This document shows, in pieces, positions 1 to 11,105 of a DNA stretch of 64,000 bases. The position numbers and the translations under genes were made by a program. Positions within the stretch are counted from its first letter, which is position 1. Each line of letters starts with the position of its first letter. Source of the DNA: Saccharum officinarum. Lineage: Eukaryota > Streptophyta > Magnoliopsida > Poales > Poaceae. The notes under the pieces are model-generated. The model saw nothing but the letters and a program-made list of their open reading frames with translations. It was not told the DNA's origin and searched no databases. The DNA lies in the NCBI GenBank assembly GCA_020631735.1, contig CM036223.1, positions 4,564,191-4,628,190 of the forward strand, in the 5' to 3' direction.

Positions 1-632
1 GGACCCTCCGTGGTGACTCACGGACACTCTGGTGGTTCTTGGTGGTTTTGGGAAACTTAAGTGACCAACACTATAAATCAACGGAACAATCCATTGAGGT
101 GACGGACCATCCATCAGGTTGGTTCTATGTTTCACTAGATGGCTAAGTGTTCAGGTTCTATCGGAACATTCCGCCAAAGGTGATGGAGCTTTCCGCCACT
201 ACTTGGCTATCTTTGGGTTTTTCTGTGAACTGAGTCTATAAATTAGCGAACACTCTAGTGTGTTCTACAGACACTCCGCTGTAACAAGTCTATAGCCCTA
301 GACTCTCTGGTTTTGTTTATAATTCCACAGACGCTCCACCAAACATGACACATGCTCCGGTGAATTATAAAGTGCTCTGCCTAAGTTAACAGACAAGTGG
401 TTGTGGTGACCTACACTCCGCCGGCTACGACGGACACTCTGTCAGACTGACAATGAACTATACTTGCTACTTCGAAATGCAAATCTTCACTCCAAGCATT
501 TGCATGACCAAAACATCACTAGGATAGGTTTCTAGTGTCCTATAGAGCATATCTAGCTAGTTGGTTCTAGCTCTAAGGTGTTCAAACTAGGATTTGGTCA
601 AAAGGTGATATTTTCTAGGTTTAGTGCTCATG
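1..632 (-). repeat. SIRE-like LTR remnant, part 1 (palindromic CGGAC..TCCGGT motifs)
   Basis: Non-coding sequence with repeated quasi-palindromic motifs of the type ACGGACCATCC and GACGGACACTCTG. The same motif type recurs at 1980-2110, on the other side of the inserted solo LTR (633-1513), so both sides belong to one older element. Dense motif clusters near both ends of an LTR also occur in the SIRE copia LTRs at 29690 and 40666, so I infer a SIRE-type LTR in minus orientation. Its outer end lies left of the window, so length and termini cannot be verified. Confidence 0.45.
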
Positions 633-1513
633 TGTCGGGGTTATGACCCGGGGTGTGTCAAGGCACCAATTAGTTGGTAGGCTATGCGGCCCGCAACTCA
701 CCAGTTAGCGAAGGCCCGAACGACCGAGGCCCAGCCAAGCCGAGCACGATGGACCAGACACTAAGGACTAGGGGTAGCCACGACCTTTCCTCCCGCCTCA
801 GCCGTATGGCGCTCGAGGAGGTACATAATCTCTATCTCGTCACGACCCCTGGGAGGGATGGGGAGAGGTCGAGCCTAGCCAGACGTGCCGGCTCCGATGA
901 GAGCAGGCACGCTACACTGACCCTGCAAGGATCAAGGGGACAACAGTCACCTCGACCCGGTCAGACACCATCCCTATGCCACGCCGCACCGATGAGACAA
1001 CACCGCGCAATGATGACGACGGGTACGACACCCACCGTCCAAATACGGACTGACAAGATGTATGTACAATTCCACCCACTACGGGATGGGATCCATGATG
1101 AGGGTCTCAGCACAGAGGCCCTCTAGACCAGCTGAAAGCCTCGACCTCGGTGATCGGGGTTGTGGCCCTCGGCCCCATGATGCAATCAGGAGCTCGACGA
1201 CCTGGGGCGCACACCTTGAGGATCCTCTACCATTCCATTCATACACCATAGTAGTAGGGCTCCCGGTGCTTCCCTTCTTGCTGCCCCTCGTCTAGCATAG
1301 GTTCTACCACCTCTTTCACCATTCTTGCACCCCCATTGTAAGAACTTCAGAGCATTTAAGCGAAGAACACACACTCAATCATCTCTGAGACTGGACATAG
1401 GGCTCCGACCTAAACCAGTATAAATCCTCGTGTCTATTGGATGTTACCATTGTCTTCCTAGAGCAGCACGACAATCGTATAAGTTTACTAGTCCGGTTTA
1501 CAAAACACCGATA
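633..1513 (+). mobile_element. Solo LTR of a gypsy-type retrotransposon
   Basis: The 881-bp segment starts TGTCGGGGTTATGACC and ends CACCGATA, a degraded form of the usual ACA end. It is flanked by a perfect 5-bp target-site duplication, TCATG (628-632 and 1514-1518). A TATA-like GTATAAATCC lies near 1416, close to the 3' end, as in the gypsy LTR at 54776. No primer-binding site or internal region follows, so it is a solo LTR left by recombination between two LTRs. ORFs of 60-150 codons inside it have no recognisable domain. Confidence 0.85.
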
Positions 1514-2230
1514 TCATGAAAGTGAAAAGTAGTGTTTGGCTCAAATCAAACCATACCAAAGCTGCAAAAGATAGATGCAAGCTTCCCAAAGGTGGTAGAG
1601 AAGCTGGATCTAGCTTTGGTGACTTGGTTCTTGCTTCTTGCCTTCTCCTCCTAGCTCCAAATGGCAAGGGCGAGAGGGCTCCTCCCCCTTCTACCCTAAC
1701 CTCTTGTGGTGCACGGCTCCTAGGTGATCTCCATCTCCATTCTTGCAGCTCCAATCCCCTTCTCCTTTCTCCTCCTTTCCTTCTCCTTCTCCTTTTTGCT
1801 TGACTGTGGGAGAGAGAGTAGAGAGAGTGTGATGAACTAGAGAGAGAGAGAGGGAGCGTGAGAGTGAATGGATGAGTTGCCTAGGCTGCTGGTTTGGATG
1901 CTCCATGAGCTGGACAGGTGTGTTGGGGTGTGGGACCCAAAAGGCTAAATAAGTGACACCTCAACTCTGCTGCATGGGCTATGCTGACGGACTATCCGGT
2001 GGTGCGACGGACTATCCGGTAGGTGTCGATTGCAACTGTCAGAAACCTAACTCTATCAGACGGTTTAAATGAGCTGACAGATCATCCGGTGAGTGTGGCA
2101 GATCATCCATCAGTTCACCTGTGAGCAGACTAAAAGCAGATTTCAGCGCAACTTGAATTTAGATTACGATTTAGATGCAAAAGATGATCCTGATGCTTAT
2201 GCTCACAAACATGTCATGATTGGGTCATGA
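1514..2230 (-). repeat. SIRE-like LTR remnant, part 2
   Basis: This continues the element interrupted at 633. It contains a pyrimidine-rich stretch (1745-1800), GA-rich microsatellite-like sequence (1808-1860) and another cluster of CGGACTATCCGGT-type motifs at 1980-2110. In minus orientation the motif cluster precedes an AT-rich TATA-like site near 1945, the same order as the U3 region of the intact copia LTR. No coding sequence is supported. Confidence 0.4.
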
Positions 2231-3017
2231 CAGCAGGCCTCTGAAATCGGCGTTAGCATCTGCGACACCTGCTCGGGTCTTCGGGCGATCAAGTTTTTGG
2301 GGAGCGTCTCCGCGACTGCTCGTTGTTCGTGCTCGTCTTCTTCCTGGTGGTGATGCTAATCGGATCATCTACTTCCTCTTCTTTCTGGTGGACATTTGAG
2401 GGACTGGACGATGAACATCTTCCTGAATCGACTGTGGTCCGCAACTTCAAGCAACTCACGATGAATCGTGGGAATGGAGCCACCGGTGCCTCGAGCATTG
2501 GTCCCTTCGCTGGGTACAATCTCATCTCTGAGTTTGTCAAATTCAGTGTTATTTCCCTTATGATCAATGTTCTTCACGTATATGTTGGCTAGTAGTATGT
2601 CACACGTGCACATACATGTCATCACAAAACTTGATTTGCTATTTCTGGATTAAATTAAAATTGACAATACCTAATTTCCTAACAGCAAATCACTGCCGGG
2701 CCAACCAGTGCGTTAGTTACATGCTTAAGCAACAATGGGACGAAACGAACGAACAATGGAGGAATACTGAGTCAATGCATCACCAACGTTAGACTTGTTG
2801 ATCCTGTAGGAGTTGGACCACCACTTGGATCCGGAGCCGTCGATGTCGCCGCGCCGTCCTGGTCCTGGATGTGTGTGCCGGCGAGCTCCAAGAAGAGCAG
2901 CCACACCGCCGGGGGCTACACCGGGATCCCACTCCGACAGCTCTCCTTGGGTGCCACGATCGTGCCCTGGATCTCCGCACCACGCCACCACACACACAGA
3001 GCCCATCACCATCACCA
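2231..3017. other. Intergenic stretch, unclassified repeat fragment
   Basis: At 2270-2330 there is a segment resembling the leader of grass copia-like elements (TTTTTGGGGAGCGTCTCCG). The open frames here are short and have no recognised domain. A CATCAC-type short repeat lies at 3004-3030. No gene is called. Confidence 0.3.
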
Positions 3018-4880
3018 TCACCATATCACATGCATGCTGCGACTGCCTCTTTGAATTGAACTGAAGCGCATTGCTTCACCTGGATGACGATCCTGGGTGG
3101 CGCCGAAGACCTTGTAGCGGCGGCCATCGGGCACCAGGAAAGCCGCGTTGTCCAGCACTCCAGCGAGCACACCGTCTTCCACGCGAAACGTTTGATGAGA
3201 ACCAAAACGTTGATGGATTGGGTACTGCATACGAGGGGAGAATGGAGATGCAACTATGCAAGCTCCGGGGCACAACCACTCCCCCAGGTCAGCCGTAGTG
3301 ACATCCGTTGCTACCTCGAGCCCAACAACCGTGCTCGACTCGGCAGAGCGTGGCTGACGCTGTCTGTCAGATGCAGCAGACTCAGCGGACGCGACGGGGC
3401 ATTGTACGGCCCCCACCGTAACCGCAGGGACCTGTTGCCGGGGTGTGAAGGTGGGGCCCGAACCACGGCCGAGGGTTGGCCTGCCGCGATCGCCGGCGAG
3501 CCGCACCGTCCTCGGCGCCGATGACGACCGCCCTCGACCGTCCATGCTCGGCCACCGGCCAATGTAGTTGCTGTCGTCGCCGTCGTCGAACTCGTCATCG
3601 GAGGACGGCGGCGGCGTGCCCCAGTCGTGGTACTCGACGACCCGCAGCCGCACGAGGTACCGGAGCGCTGGAAGGTGTGCATGAATAAGTTCCTCCTCCC
3701 TCAGGAACAATGCGTGGTGCGTTCACCCATGCGTGTGCCCCAGTCGTGGTACTCGACGACCCGCAGCCGGGACCTGCGGCTCAGGAATCGCAACCATCTT
3801 CTCGTCAGGAATGAGCATGGGTGAACGCACCACGCAGCAGCAAAGAGCTCGCGTTCGTCATCCGGATCGGTGGTGTTGTCTGGAGCAATCTCGACCTTGG
3901 CGCACGAAGAACCGAGTATCACCTGAACGTTGTCGACCGACCGGGCATGCGCCGGGATACCCTTCATCCCCACCAGGACCTTGAAGGTGAATGATCCTGC
4001 CGACGCACGGGATAGATGTTCTCCAACGCCGCCATACTAGAGGTAGCGGTGCACCTCGCACCGACGGCGTGCCCAGGACCACGTCGAGGTCCTCGCGACG
4101 GCTGAAGCGCACGGGATCAGCAGCGGTGACAGGAGCCAGGAGGGACGGCACCCTCAGCCTGAGACACCGCCAGGCCCTCAGCAACCTCAGCCTGAGAAGC
4201 GCGGCTGTTCGCCGGCGCGTTACGCTGGTCGCTCTCGGGGGGCCCCGCGCCGTCGTTCTTCGGGGCCACGCAACGCTGAGCGCCTTGCGGACACGGAGTC
4301 AGCCCGTTCGGCATCGACAGGGCGTTCCCCATCGGTGCCTCGTTGCTGCGCGTGCCGCCTAATCCGGCTCAGACAGCTGCCGGGGGTGGACGACGAGCGA
4401 TGGCAGCCTAGGCCCTAGGGGGCGCAGACCCCCGCTCAACGGACTGGAGTCTCTTCGCGCCGCAGCCATAAACACAGAAGGGTTCCCCCTCTACGACGAC
4501 GGCGGTGACCACGAACGGCGACCACCTTGCCCCTCCCGACCGGAGGCGGGGAGACAGATCGGAGAGATGAAGCCTCCGAGTCAGTGAAACACAGGCGTCC
4601 TCCTGCGCTACCCACGGAGTGCGCGGAAGAGGGTGAGCCCACGAAGGGGGGAAGGATCGGGATTGAGGGCCCCGGGACGACGCGACGGCCGCCGCCGCGA
4701 GCGGCGGCACTGCCGGCGCGACGGGGAGCCTTGCTCCATACCTGTCGAGGAGAAAGGAGGGGGAGAGTGCCTAGGGAAGTGGGGAGGCAGGCCGGCGGGC
4801 GACGCCGCGACCGGGAGCAGCAGCGCCGGCGAGGTGGACGCCAGGACCGAGAGGTCACCGACGGAGCGGCGGGAGCTCAC
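3018..4880 (-). pseudogene. LINE ORF1-like (DUF4283/zinc-knuckle type) remnant
   Basis: Minus-strand remnant of the ORF1-type protein that is abundant in grass non-LTR retrotransposons. From the 5' end there is a GC-rich Arg/Pro-rich leader (4880-4440) with the phrase LCFTDSEAS. A DUF4283-like core follows (about 4130-3860), readable as REDLDVVLGTP, then KGIPAHARSVDNVQVILGSS and DERELFAAAWCVHP after a frame change near 3985. Then comes LREEELIHAHLPALRYLVRLRV with an acidic DDEFDDGDDSN tract (3710-3540). Frame changes and a local rearrangement at 3616-3836 break it. The endonuclease/RT ORF2 is absent. The assignment rests on recalled family phrases; a profile search would settle it. Confidence 0.55.
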
Positions 4881-4929
4881 CTAGCTGCCAACGCTACCTG
4901 CATTATCTCCGTGTAAGTTAATTCTTTAG

Positions 4930-5749
4930 GCAAGATGGATGAGACAAAACGTCGAAAGATAGCCGCTTTCAGTATAGGATCAGTGTGTGTCGGGGTTCTG
5001 ATACTCACGTCTTCAGCCTCTGCGACATGGCTGCCTTTGTAAGTGCCCATATATTAAGTGTCTGAAAGGAACTAGTATTCCTTCTATTGGTCACTTTTAT
5101 AATCCATCACAATCACATTATCACATTTAGAAAAAGGTGAAACTCATTTTCCTAACAAAAAAAAACATCTGTCCTATATCAGTCTCCCAATATGTATTGG
5201 CTGCAATATTGTTTTTTTTTTTTGCGAACATTGGCTGCAATATTGTTGGAGTTGTGCTCCTTCTAGCTGGCCTCAGCGCGCTCTCCTGGATCGACCAGGA
5301 TGATGGCAGGCCTTTTTTGGTCACTCTGGAGGTACTGACAACAAATTTATATAACGATGATGCTTGCCAGTATATTCAGACTAAACAGTACATATGTGAT
5401 TTGTTTTCTTCAGGATTGACATGCCCATTTGTTCCGGTACTACCAGTTATGTGTATCATGATAAATACATATCTGTTGATAAACCTGGGGTTAGTGTCTA
5501 ATCCATTATTACATTTACCATGCAAAATACTGATTGGAGACGACTGACTTCTTCTCTCTTTGTTTGTCTGAACCGCTCATTTGAATGTGTTCTTCAGCCG
5601 CGACGCGTGGATGAGAGTTGGCGTATGGCTGCTGATATAGGTGTTCTTGTGTACGTTTTCCATGAGAGGACCCACACAGCTCCCTAACAGATGTTCTGGT
5701 AGCGCAAGCCGATGAGATATACAGGAGTTCGTCAGGATATGTATCGTAG
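4930..5749 (+). pseudogene. Cationic amino acid transporter (CAT family), C-terminal exons, broken
   Basis: Four exons of an APC-superfamily cationic amino acid transporter can be read: 4930-5038, 5183-5331, 5414-5489 and 5598-5749, all with GT/AG borders. They encode the last membrane helices. Diagnostic phrases are RKIAAFSIGSVCVGVLILTS, VVLLLAGLSALSWIDQDDGR, TCPFVPVLPVMCIMINTYLL and RDAWMRVGVWLL. Intact relatives import Arg/Lys at plasma or vacuolar membranes. Four lesions are visible. A 34-bp insertion (16-bp poly-T/GCGA piece plus 18-bp target duplication) lies in exon 2 at 5214-5247. One net nucleotide is missing (or two extra) near 5309-5322. A 2-bp TA gain lies near 5656 and a 2-bp CA gain near 5672. 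N-terminal exons are not in the window; LINE sequence lies immediately upstream. Confidence 0.75.
5214..5229 (-). mobile_element. Micro-retroposon insertion in a CAT exon
   Basis: A 16-bp insert (T-run followed by GCGAAC) is flanked by an 18-bp perfect direct repeat at 5196-5213 and 5230-5247 (ATTGGCTGCAATATTGTT). A long target duplication plus an oligo-T run is the signature of target-primed reverse transcription of an extremely 5'-truncated element in minus orientation. Removing the insert and one repeat copy restores the transporter exon's length and frame at this point. Confidence 0.7.
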
Positions 5750-6733
5750 AGTTGTTGAAAACCCAACGGCCATGAGAAAAGTATTGTTGGAAGGTCGACC
5801 GTCCTCACAGTCGCAGATTATTGGATATCAGCCAGAAAGACAGGAATGGACTGTTCCTTCTTTCATATTTGGGCAACATGATCTCATTCTCGCGGATGCA
5901 GTGAAAGATATATGTTGCATGCGAGGAAGATCAATTTATACATTGTTGGAGTGTGCATAGATGTGCTGTATATAAACCCGATTGGGTGGAGTATGTGATA
6001 TATGATGTGGTGCACAAGCCCCTTTGTAGTGAAATGATTGATCACTGAAAAGAGTCACTGAAATATTACACGGCTTGAAAAGAAAAGCCACTTTATTTTA
6101 GATTACATGTCATCAACAGACATTCTCTTTATGGTTTGTTTAGTTTGTTCATTTGCCATTCGTATATGGAGGTAACAGGTCTATGCCACTATTCTCACGC
6201 AACGCAAGTTAGCCTCTTATATAATGTAAAAAAGGTGTCACACTGACATCGAATTCGCCATTATAAAGTTGCGGCCTTCATCTTTTCAGGAATTCAGGTT
6301 ACAGCTCAAAAGGAGGTTTTTGTGATGTTTTCACTGTTCGTTCCTGAAACATGAAAGCGGCGTTTGCCATAGAACTCAGACAATAAGCTCTCTTTTTTTA
6401 ACCAGTCGGCATATGTAAGTTTTATCGGACATGCGAGAGAGAATTCTGTTTGTGTAACATTTTTTTTTGGGAATAATTCGTCGTATGGGTAACAAGGTGT
6501 GGTAAGCTCTCTTTTTTTTACACGAAGAGAGGACGAAGGCATGACCCTTTTACACAAAGTAAAGACGAAAGCTTAAACAACTTGTGGTGTAAGTCTTGTA
6601 ATATAGTATTTTCAAGATGTTGATAAATGTTTTATAGAATGTTAAATATAATCTTTTAAAATATTGATCCATGTTTTTTAAAATGTTGAATCAGTCTTTT
6701 TAAATGTAGATATTTGTTTTTGTGATGTTATAA
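5750..6733. other. Intergenic AT-rich region
   Basis: 3' flank of the transporter remnant. No gene is recognised. A near-identical 16-17 nt direct repeat (TAAGCTCTCTTTTTTT) at 6384 and 6503 may flank an old insertion of about 100 bp. T-runs at 6394-6399, 6461-6468 and 6512-6519 are the only other structure seen. Confidence 0.4.
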
Positions 6734-6839
6734 GGCTGTCTTTGGATTGCCGAAAAACTTCTATTTTCAGTATTTTTCCTGTGAAAATAAATTAATTTTA
6801 GAATTATTCTGTGAAATTCCTGCATTCTTAATAGGGCCC
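6734..6839. mobile_element. Possible short Tourist-like MITE
   Basis: The 106-bp AT-rich segment begins GGCTGTCTTTGGATT and ends AATAGGGCCC. It is flanked on both sides by TAA (6731-6733 and 6840-6842), the 3-bp target preference of PIF/Harbinger-type MITEs. The terminal inverted repeats match only weakly (GGCTG versus GGGCC), so this is tentative. It lies directly upstream of the protease gene's 5' region. Confidence 0.35.
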
Positions 6840-7062
6840 TAAATGGGCTAAACCGAAGCCGAGCAAGAAGGTAGACCCCTCTCCTCCCTCCAGCCGCCGT
6901 TTCCCCTTCCAGTGCCCACTCCCCAGCCGCCCGCTAGGGTTTAGCCCCGTTCACATCCAGTTGGCCTCTGGGAGTGGCTGGCTGGCTGCGACCTAGGATC
7001 TGCGACCCCGCCCGACCTCGTGTACTCGTGTCGCCGCCCCTGCACGCCCCACCTCATCCCGC
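6840..7062 (+). promoter_or_regulatory. Putative 5' UTR of the protease gene
   Basis: CT-rich and GC-rich leader sequence containing CTAGGGTTTAG (6932-6945), a motif common in plant 5' UTRs, just upstream of the ATG at 7063. No clear TATA box is seen at a fixed distance. The transcription start is inferred only. Confidence 0.35.
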
Positions 7063-8140
7063 ATGGCTGCACTTGGGAGGAGCTTGGCGAGAGCAGCCCG
7101 TGAGGGTGCCAAGGCAGCAGTTCTCGGTCTGGGCCGCCGCATCGCGCACCGAGCGGCGGAGGGCCGTGGCCCGGTTGCCAGGTTCTCGACGATCCCAGGT
7201 GAGATCTACCCCCAACGTCTACCAATTGGACGGGAGAGGTTTGAAGGATCTACAAAGAGACTACTTCTAGATCACATGGGAAAGTTTTCAGGGATCTACG
7301 AAGGAGAGTACTTCTAGATCAGCTAGTGCATCCTAGACCCATCGCGGTAGCACTTTCGTGCTCAGTGCCGGCGGCGACCACCCCTTCTTTTTTTTTTTTT
7401 CCTGCGCGAGCTCCGAGTCGTCCGCCCTTGCTGCCTGTATCGATAAGCTGCTTGCGTGCTTGCGCCGTGGGGGTGGCGGCATAATGAAACCCCATGTTGG
7501 GCCATATATATATGCTCGGGATTAGCTAAAAAAAATTAGATTAGAGGATAAAGGTACTGGCCCAGCTTGATTGTTGTTTGTTCTCTGTTGGTAGTGCGGT
7601 CCCGACATTTTTTAGACAGGAACTGCTGTGGCACTGGTGCTGCACAGCTGCACGGGATACTAGAACCCTTACCCTCCTCCAATTGTCCATTTCTGTAACC
7701 ACATTAGTCCATCATTCATCATTTCAGTGGGACCTTATCTTAATTCCATTTCAGTAGGACCATAGCCACATTAAGGCATTTCTTATTTCTCTTCAGAAGA
7801 AAATAGAATAAAAGGGATTTGGCTTTGGCACTTTCTTAACTGATTTGTAAATGAGTTCAGGTTTCGTGTTGATGATTCACAAGTTTATCATTACACATAG
7901 ACTTACAGAAATGCATTTTTCATTTTTCATTAGGAGGCTATATCATGTTTCTTTCCAAACTGCATGCTCACATTAGCTTATTCACTATAACCCTATACTT
8001 GCGAAAATGATTAGATATCATACTTTATTCAATTGCACAAGGATATGCTGCATTTTTCTATGATTCTAGTTTATTTGGAATTGTATGTCATAAATGGCTT
8101 GTAAGGTTTGCTTCTGATAATTGCTTAAAATATGTGTTTT

Positions 8141-10305
8141 TTTTTGGTATTGCCCTTGGTTACGAAGAGAAGCCAGCCTCCCGGAGAGAGAAAGAGACGC
8201 CCGCGTCGCCCTCCTGCTCGGGCGGCTCGGGCGACACCAAACCCTAGCCGCCGCCGCGCCAACCCCACCCCTCCTCTCCCCTCGCCGCTGCCGGAGGGCG
8301 CTGCTGGGAGGCCCGCGCGGCTCCCCAGGAGGGCAGCAGCGAGGCTCCCTCCCAGCGTGGGTCGCCTGCGCTCCTTCGTGCGGGGATGGGGCTCAGCGAC
8401 GTGACGCGGTTCGAAGCAAGCAGCGCGCGGTGGAAGATGAAGGCGGCGACGGCTACCTGTCACCGGGCGGCGACGACGGCCCTCCTCCAACTGGATCCGG
8501 CCCCCTGATGGCCAGATATGGCGCCACCTGCTCGAGCGTGAGCAACGGCGTGCGATGGAGGCCGCGTCGCCCACCGGCGGGAGGCTGTGCTTTGTGTGGC
8601 ACGGTACGGGCCACGGAAGGCGCAGTGGCTCCAGGCCGGTGCCGGCGGTCGGCGCCTAACGGCGTTCTACGGCGAGGATGGGCGCTGAACTCCCCGGGGC
8701 CAGATCTGGGGCTGGCCAAGGCCATGGGGCGGCAGCGGCCTTGCTCGGCCGCTCGCCTGTCCGTCTCGGGCGTCTGCTGGTGGCCGGGGACGCGCGCCTG
8801 CGTGCTACGGCCGGCTGTTGGTGGACGGGGCTGCTGGCCAGCGGCGCTGCTCCATGCATGAGCTCTGGGCGAAAGCTCTGCCCGCCTCTCAGGCGGGCCA
8901 ACTGTTCTGAGCATGGCGCCCTTGCCTTGGCCCCTGGTCCCTGCCTCGCTAGCACCGGATCCCCTACCGCCTTGTACGAGCTGTCGAGGGCTCAAACGGC
9001 GGGGCGTGCCGGCGAGGTATGACTCTCATTCTTGAAAGCTCTGCAGCGGAGAAGGCGTAGGGCGTGTAGTTCGGCCGCGGGCATGTCAGCGGCGGGGCAG
9101 CGTACCCGTATTCTTCTTTGCGTTTGCAGGGGCCAGCAGCGACACGGGAGCACAGTTTGGCCGCGGGCTTGCCGGCGGCGGGGCTGTGCGCCCGTGGAGC
9201 GGTGTCTGAGCGCCGCTGGGACCTGATCTGCCTCTTTGGGGAGATTTTGCAACCGAGCGGGCACGAGGCAGCATCCCCTGGATGAAAATCCCTCTCAGTG
9301 CTCTCACAATGACGATGGCGGCTACGGCCGTCAGTCCCCTTCCTGAAGGCGCCATTGGAGCACTCCACGTTGCCTCCCCCTCAGCCCCGGTTGGCCACTC
9401 TTCACCGGCCTTGGCTCGCCGTTTGCAGGCCTCAGGGCGAAAGCCCTTACGAGCCTGGTGCTATTACATCGATGATGGTGCCTGTGGGCGTCATTCCCTT
9501 CCTGAAGGCATCGATACAAAGCACGCCTGCAGTCCCCCGTGGTCGGCTCTCTAGCTCCCCCCTCCTCCACTTCGTGCCTTCTGTTTTCCTCTCCCCCTTG
9601 GTGTTGTTGTTGCCTTTTGGCTTTCTAACCAACTGCCAATGTCTTAGCTTTGCCATTCTCCATGATCCTTGATTGCCTTGTCTCATCAAATGCCGGTAAC
9701 GAGACCATGATCCCCTCTCTTGGATCTCCTCGCGCCTCTTTTGACGGCCCTCCCTCCATTGTCCTCCCCGCGGACGGCGTTGGATGGTGGTACGTGGGCC
9801 CGGATGTGTCGGAGGATGTCACCATTACATGGGTGCCAGAATATCAAATGCCGGTCCGGATGTGCTGGAGGATGTCACCATTACTTAATGGTGTCAGAAC
9901 ATCAAATGCCGGGTGGTTTCCACCGCTGCCACCATTCCCCTCCAAGGCTGGGTAATGGGCGTTGGTGGGCGTCAATTGGGGCTTGGATGTGCTTTAAAGA
10001 CATCGTAATCACGACTGTCGTCTCTCGGTTGACTCGAAGCTTCACAGTCGCCGTGGGAGTGGAGGTCGCCGGAGCTCAGCCGCTGGTGGTGGTGTTGCTT
10101 GGTGTACAACTGCATGCTTACCATGGGAGTTTGTTTGTTTTCCTCTTTATGTTTCGTTTTTGGTTTCGTCAGGGAGCGCGATTTGTGCGCAATGCTATTC
10201 CTGAAAACCCTGTAAAACATGTGTTTGTACTATCAGGCTTTCAAGAGCCAAATGATCAATGAAACTCAGGTGGGGATTCTCTCCCCCCCGTTGACCGATC
10301 AAAAA
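8141..10305 (+). mobile_element. Non-LTR retroposon (LINE-like 3' tail) inside protease intron 1
   Basis: A 2165-bp insert is flanked by a 14-bp target duplication AAAATATGTGTTTT (8127-8140 and 10306-10319) and ends in an A-run after GTTGACCGATC. Its 3' part (about 10090-10300) is T-rich and resembles grass LINE 3' UTRs. The 5' two-thirds is very GC-rich. I see no endonuclease or RT. Long ORFs on both strands of the GC-rich part are compositional. Internal near-repeats occur at 9307-9357/9470-9520 and 9800-9860/9861-9915. It is a non-autonomous or chimeric retroposon. Confidence 0.65.
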
Positions 10306-10453
10306 AAAATATGTGTTTTCCGTCCTCCCCTTACAGGCACCAAAGCAGTTCCACTTGGTTCTATTGGACCAATTGGTCCTGACAGGCTGCCGGTCTATGT
10401 TGACTGGAATAAATTTGGAGCAGTCACCCCTGTTCAAGACCAAGGCGATTGTG

Positions 10454-11105
10454 GTACTGCCATTTCTAACTTTACTCGTTTAGTTTTTACAATAAATAAG
10501 TACTGCAGTAGTAGTAATTGTACAGCAGCCACCGGCGGAGCTACATGGGGGCCATAGTGGGCCATGCCCCCCCTTGCCTCTAATTTTTTTAAGTCCATAT
10601 GCTATTTACAGCCCGATAGCCCATAATCTTTAGCCCTGGCACTGGTTTCCACAAGATCGCAACTCCACCTCCGCAGCCACAGGCCACCAATCTTCTCTGT
10701 CCTCTTCGTTCGCAAGCCACCGGTCTTCCCTGTCCTCTGCGTTCTCGTCTCCCCAACTCTGAGAGTCCGGGTCGCAGCATCCACACTCCACAATAACCAG
10801 CCCTGGCTGCGGCACCGGCACCTACCAGCAGTCGAACAGTACTTCAGTCGTTGGCCTGTTGCTTTTGCTTGCCTCTGGCCGGTGCTGCTCTTCGTAGTCA
10901 GCTAGTCATATATGTATGTCGTTCTTGTTGATTCTTCTATTTTTTGCTTCCAAATTATTTAATATGTAAAATCTACAGGCTATGCATATTAGAAGTCACT
11001 AGTTGAGTAATAATTTGTTGTCTATTGAGATCTTCTGATGCTTTTTTGAGATAATTTTAAATCTTGGCTATTTAATTTGTCCTAAGCCCCAAATTTGTTG
11101 TTTAG
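10454..11105. other. Protease intron 2 with possible hAT-like fragment
   Basis: The intron runs GTACTG..TTTAG. From about 10528 it contains CAGCCACCGGCGGAGCTACA followed by GGGCCATGCCCCCC, an arrangement like one end of grass hAT-type elements (CAG..GGCGGAGC). A matching opposite end and an 8-bp target duplication were not found. Confidence 0.3.

Noticed and set aside
674..1126. Open frame of 150 codons
   Set aside because: Lies wholly inside the gypsy solo LTR and has no domain.
6384..6519. Flanking 16-17 nt repeats suggesting an inserted LINE fragment
   Set aside because: The repeat is dominated by a T-run and the enclosed sequence has no recognisable tail, so it is kept only as a note in the intergenic entry.
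8121..8995. Overlapping long frames on both strands (up to 246 codons)
   Set aside because: Composition effect in the GC-rich part of the intron-1 retroposon. No known motif is present and both strands are open.
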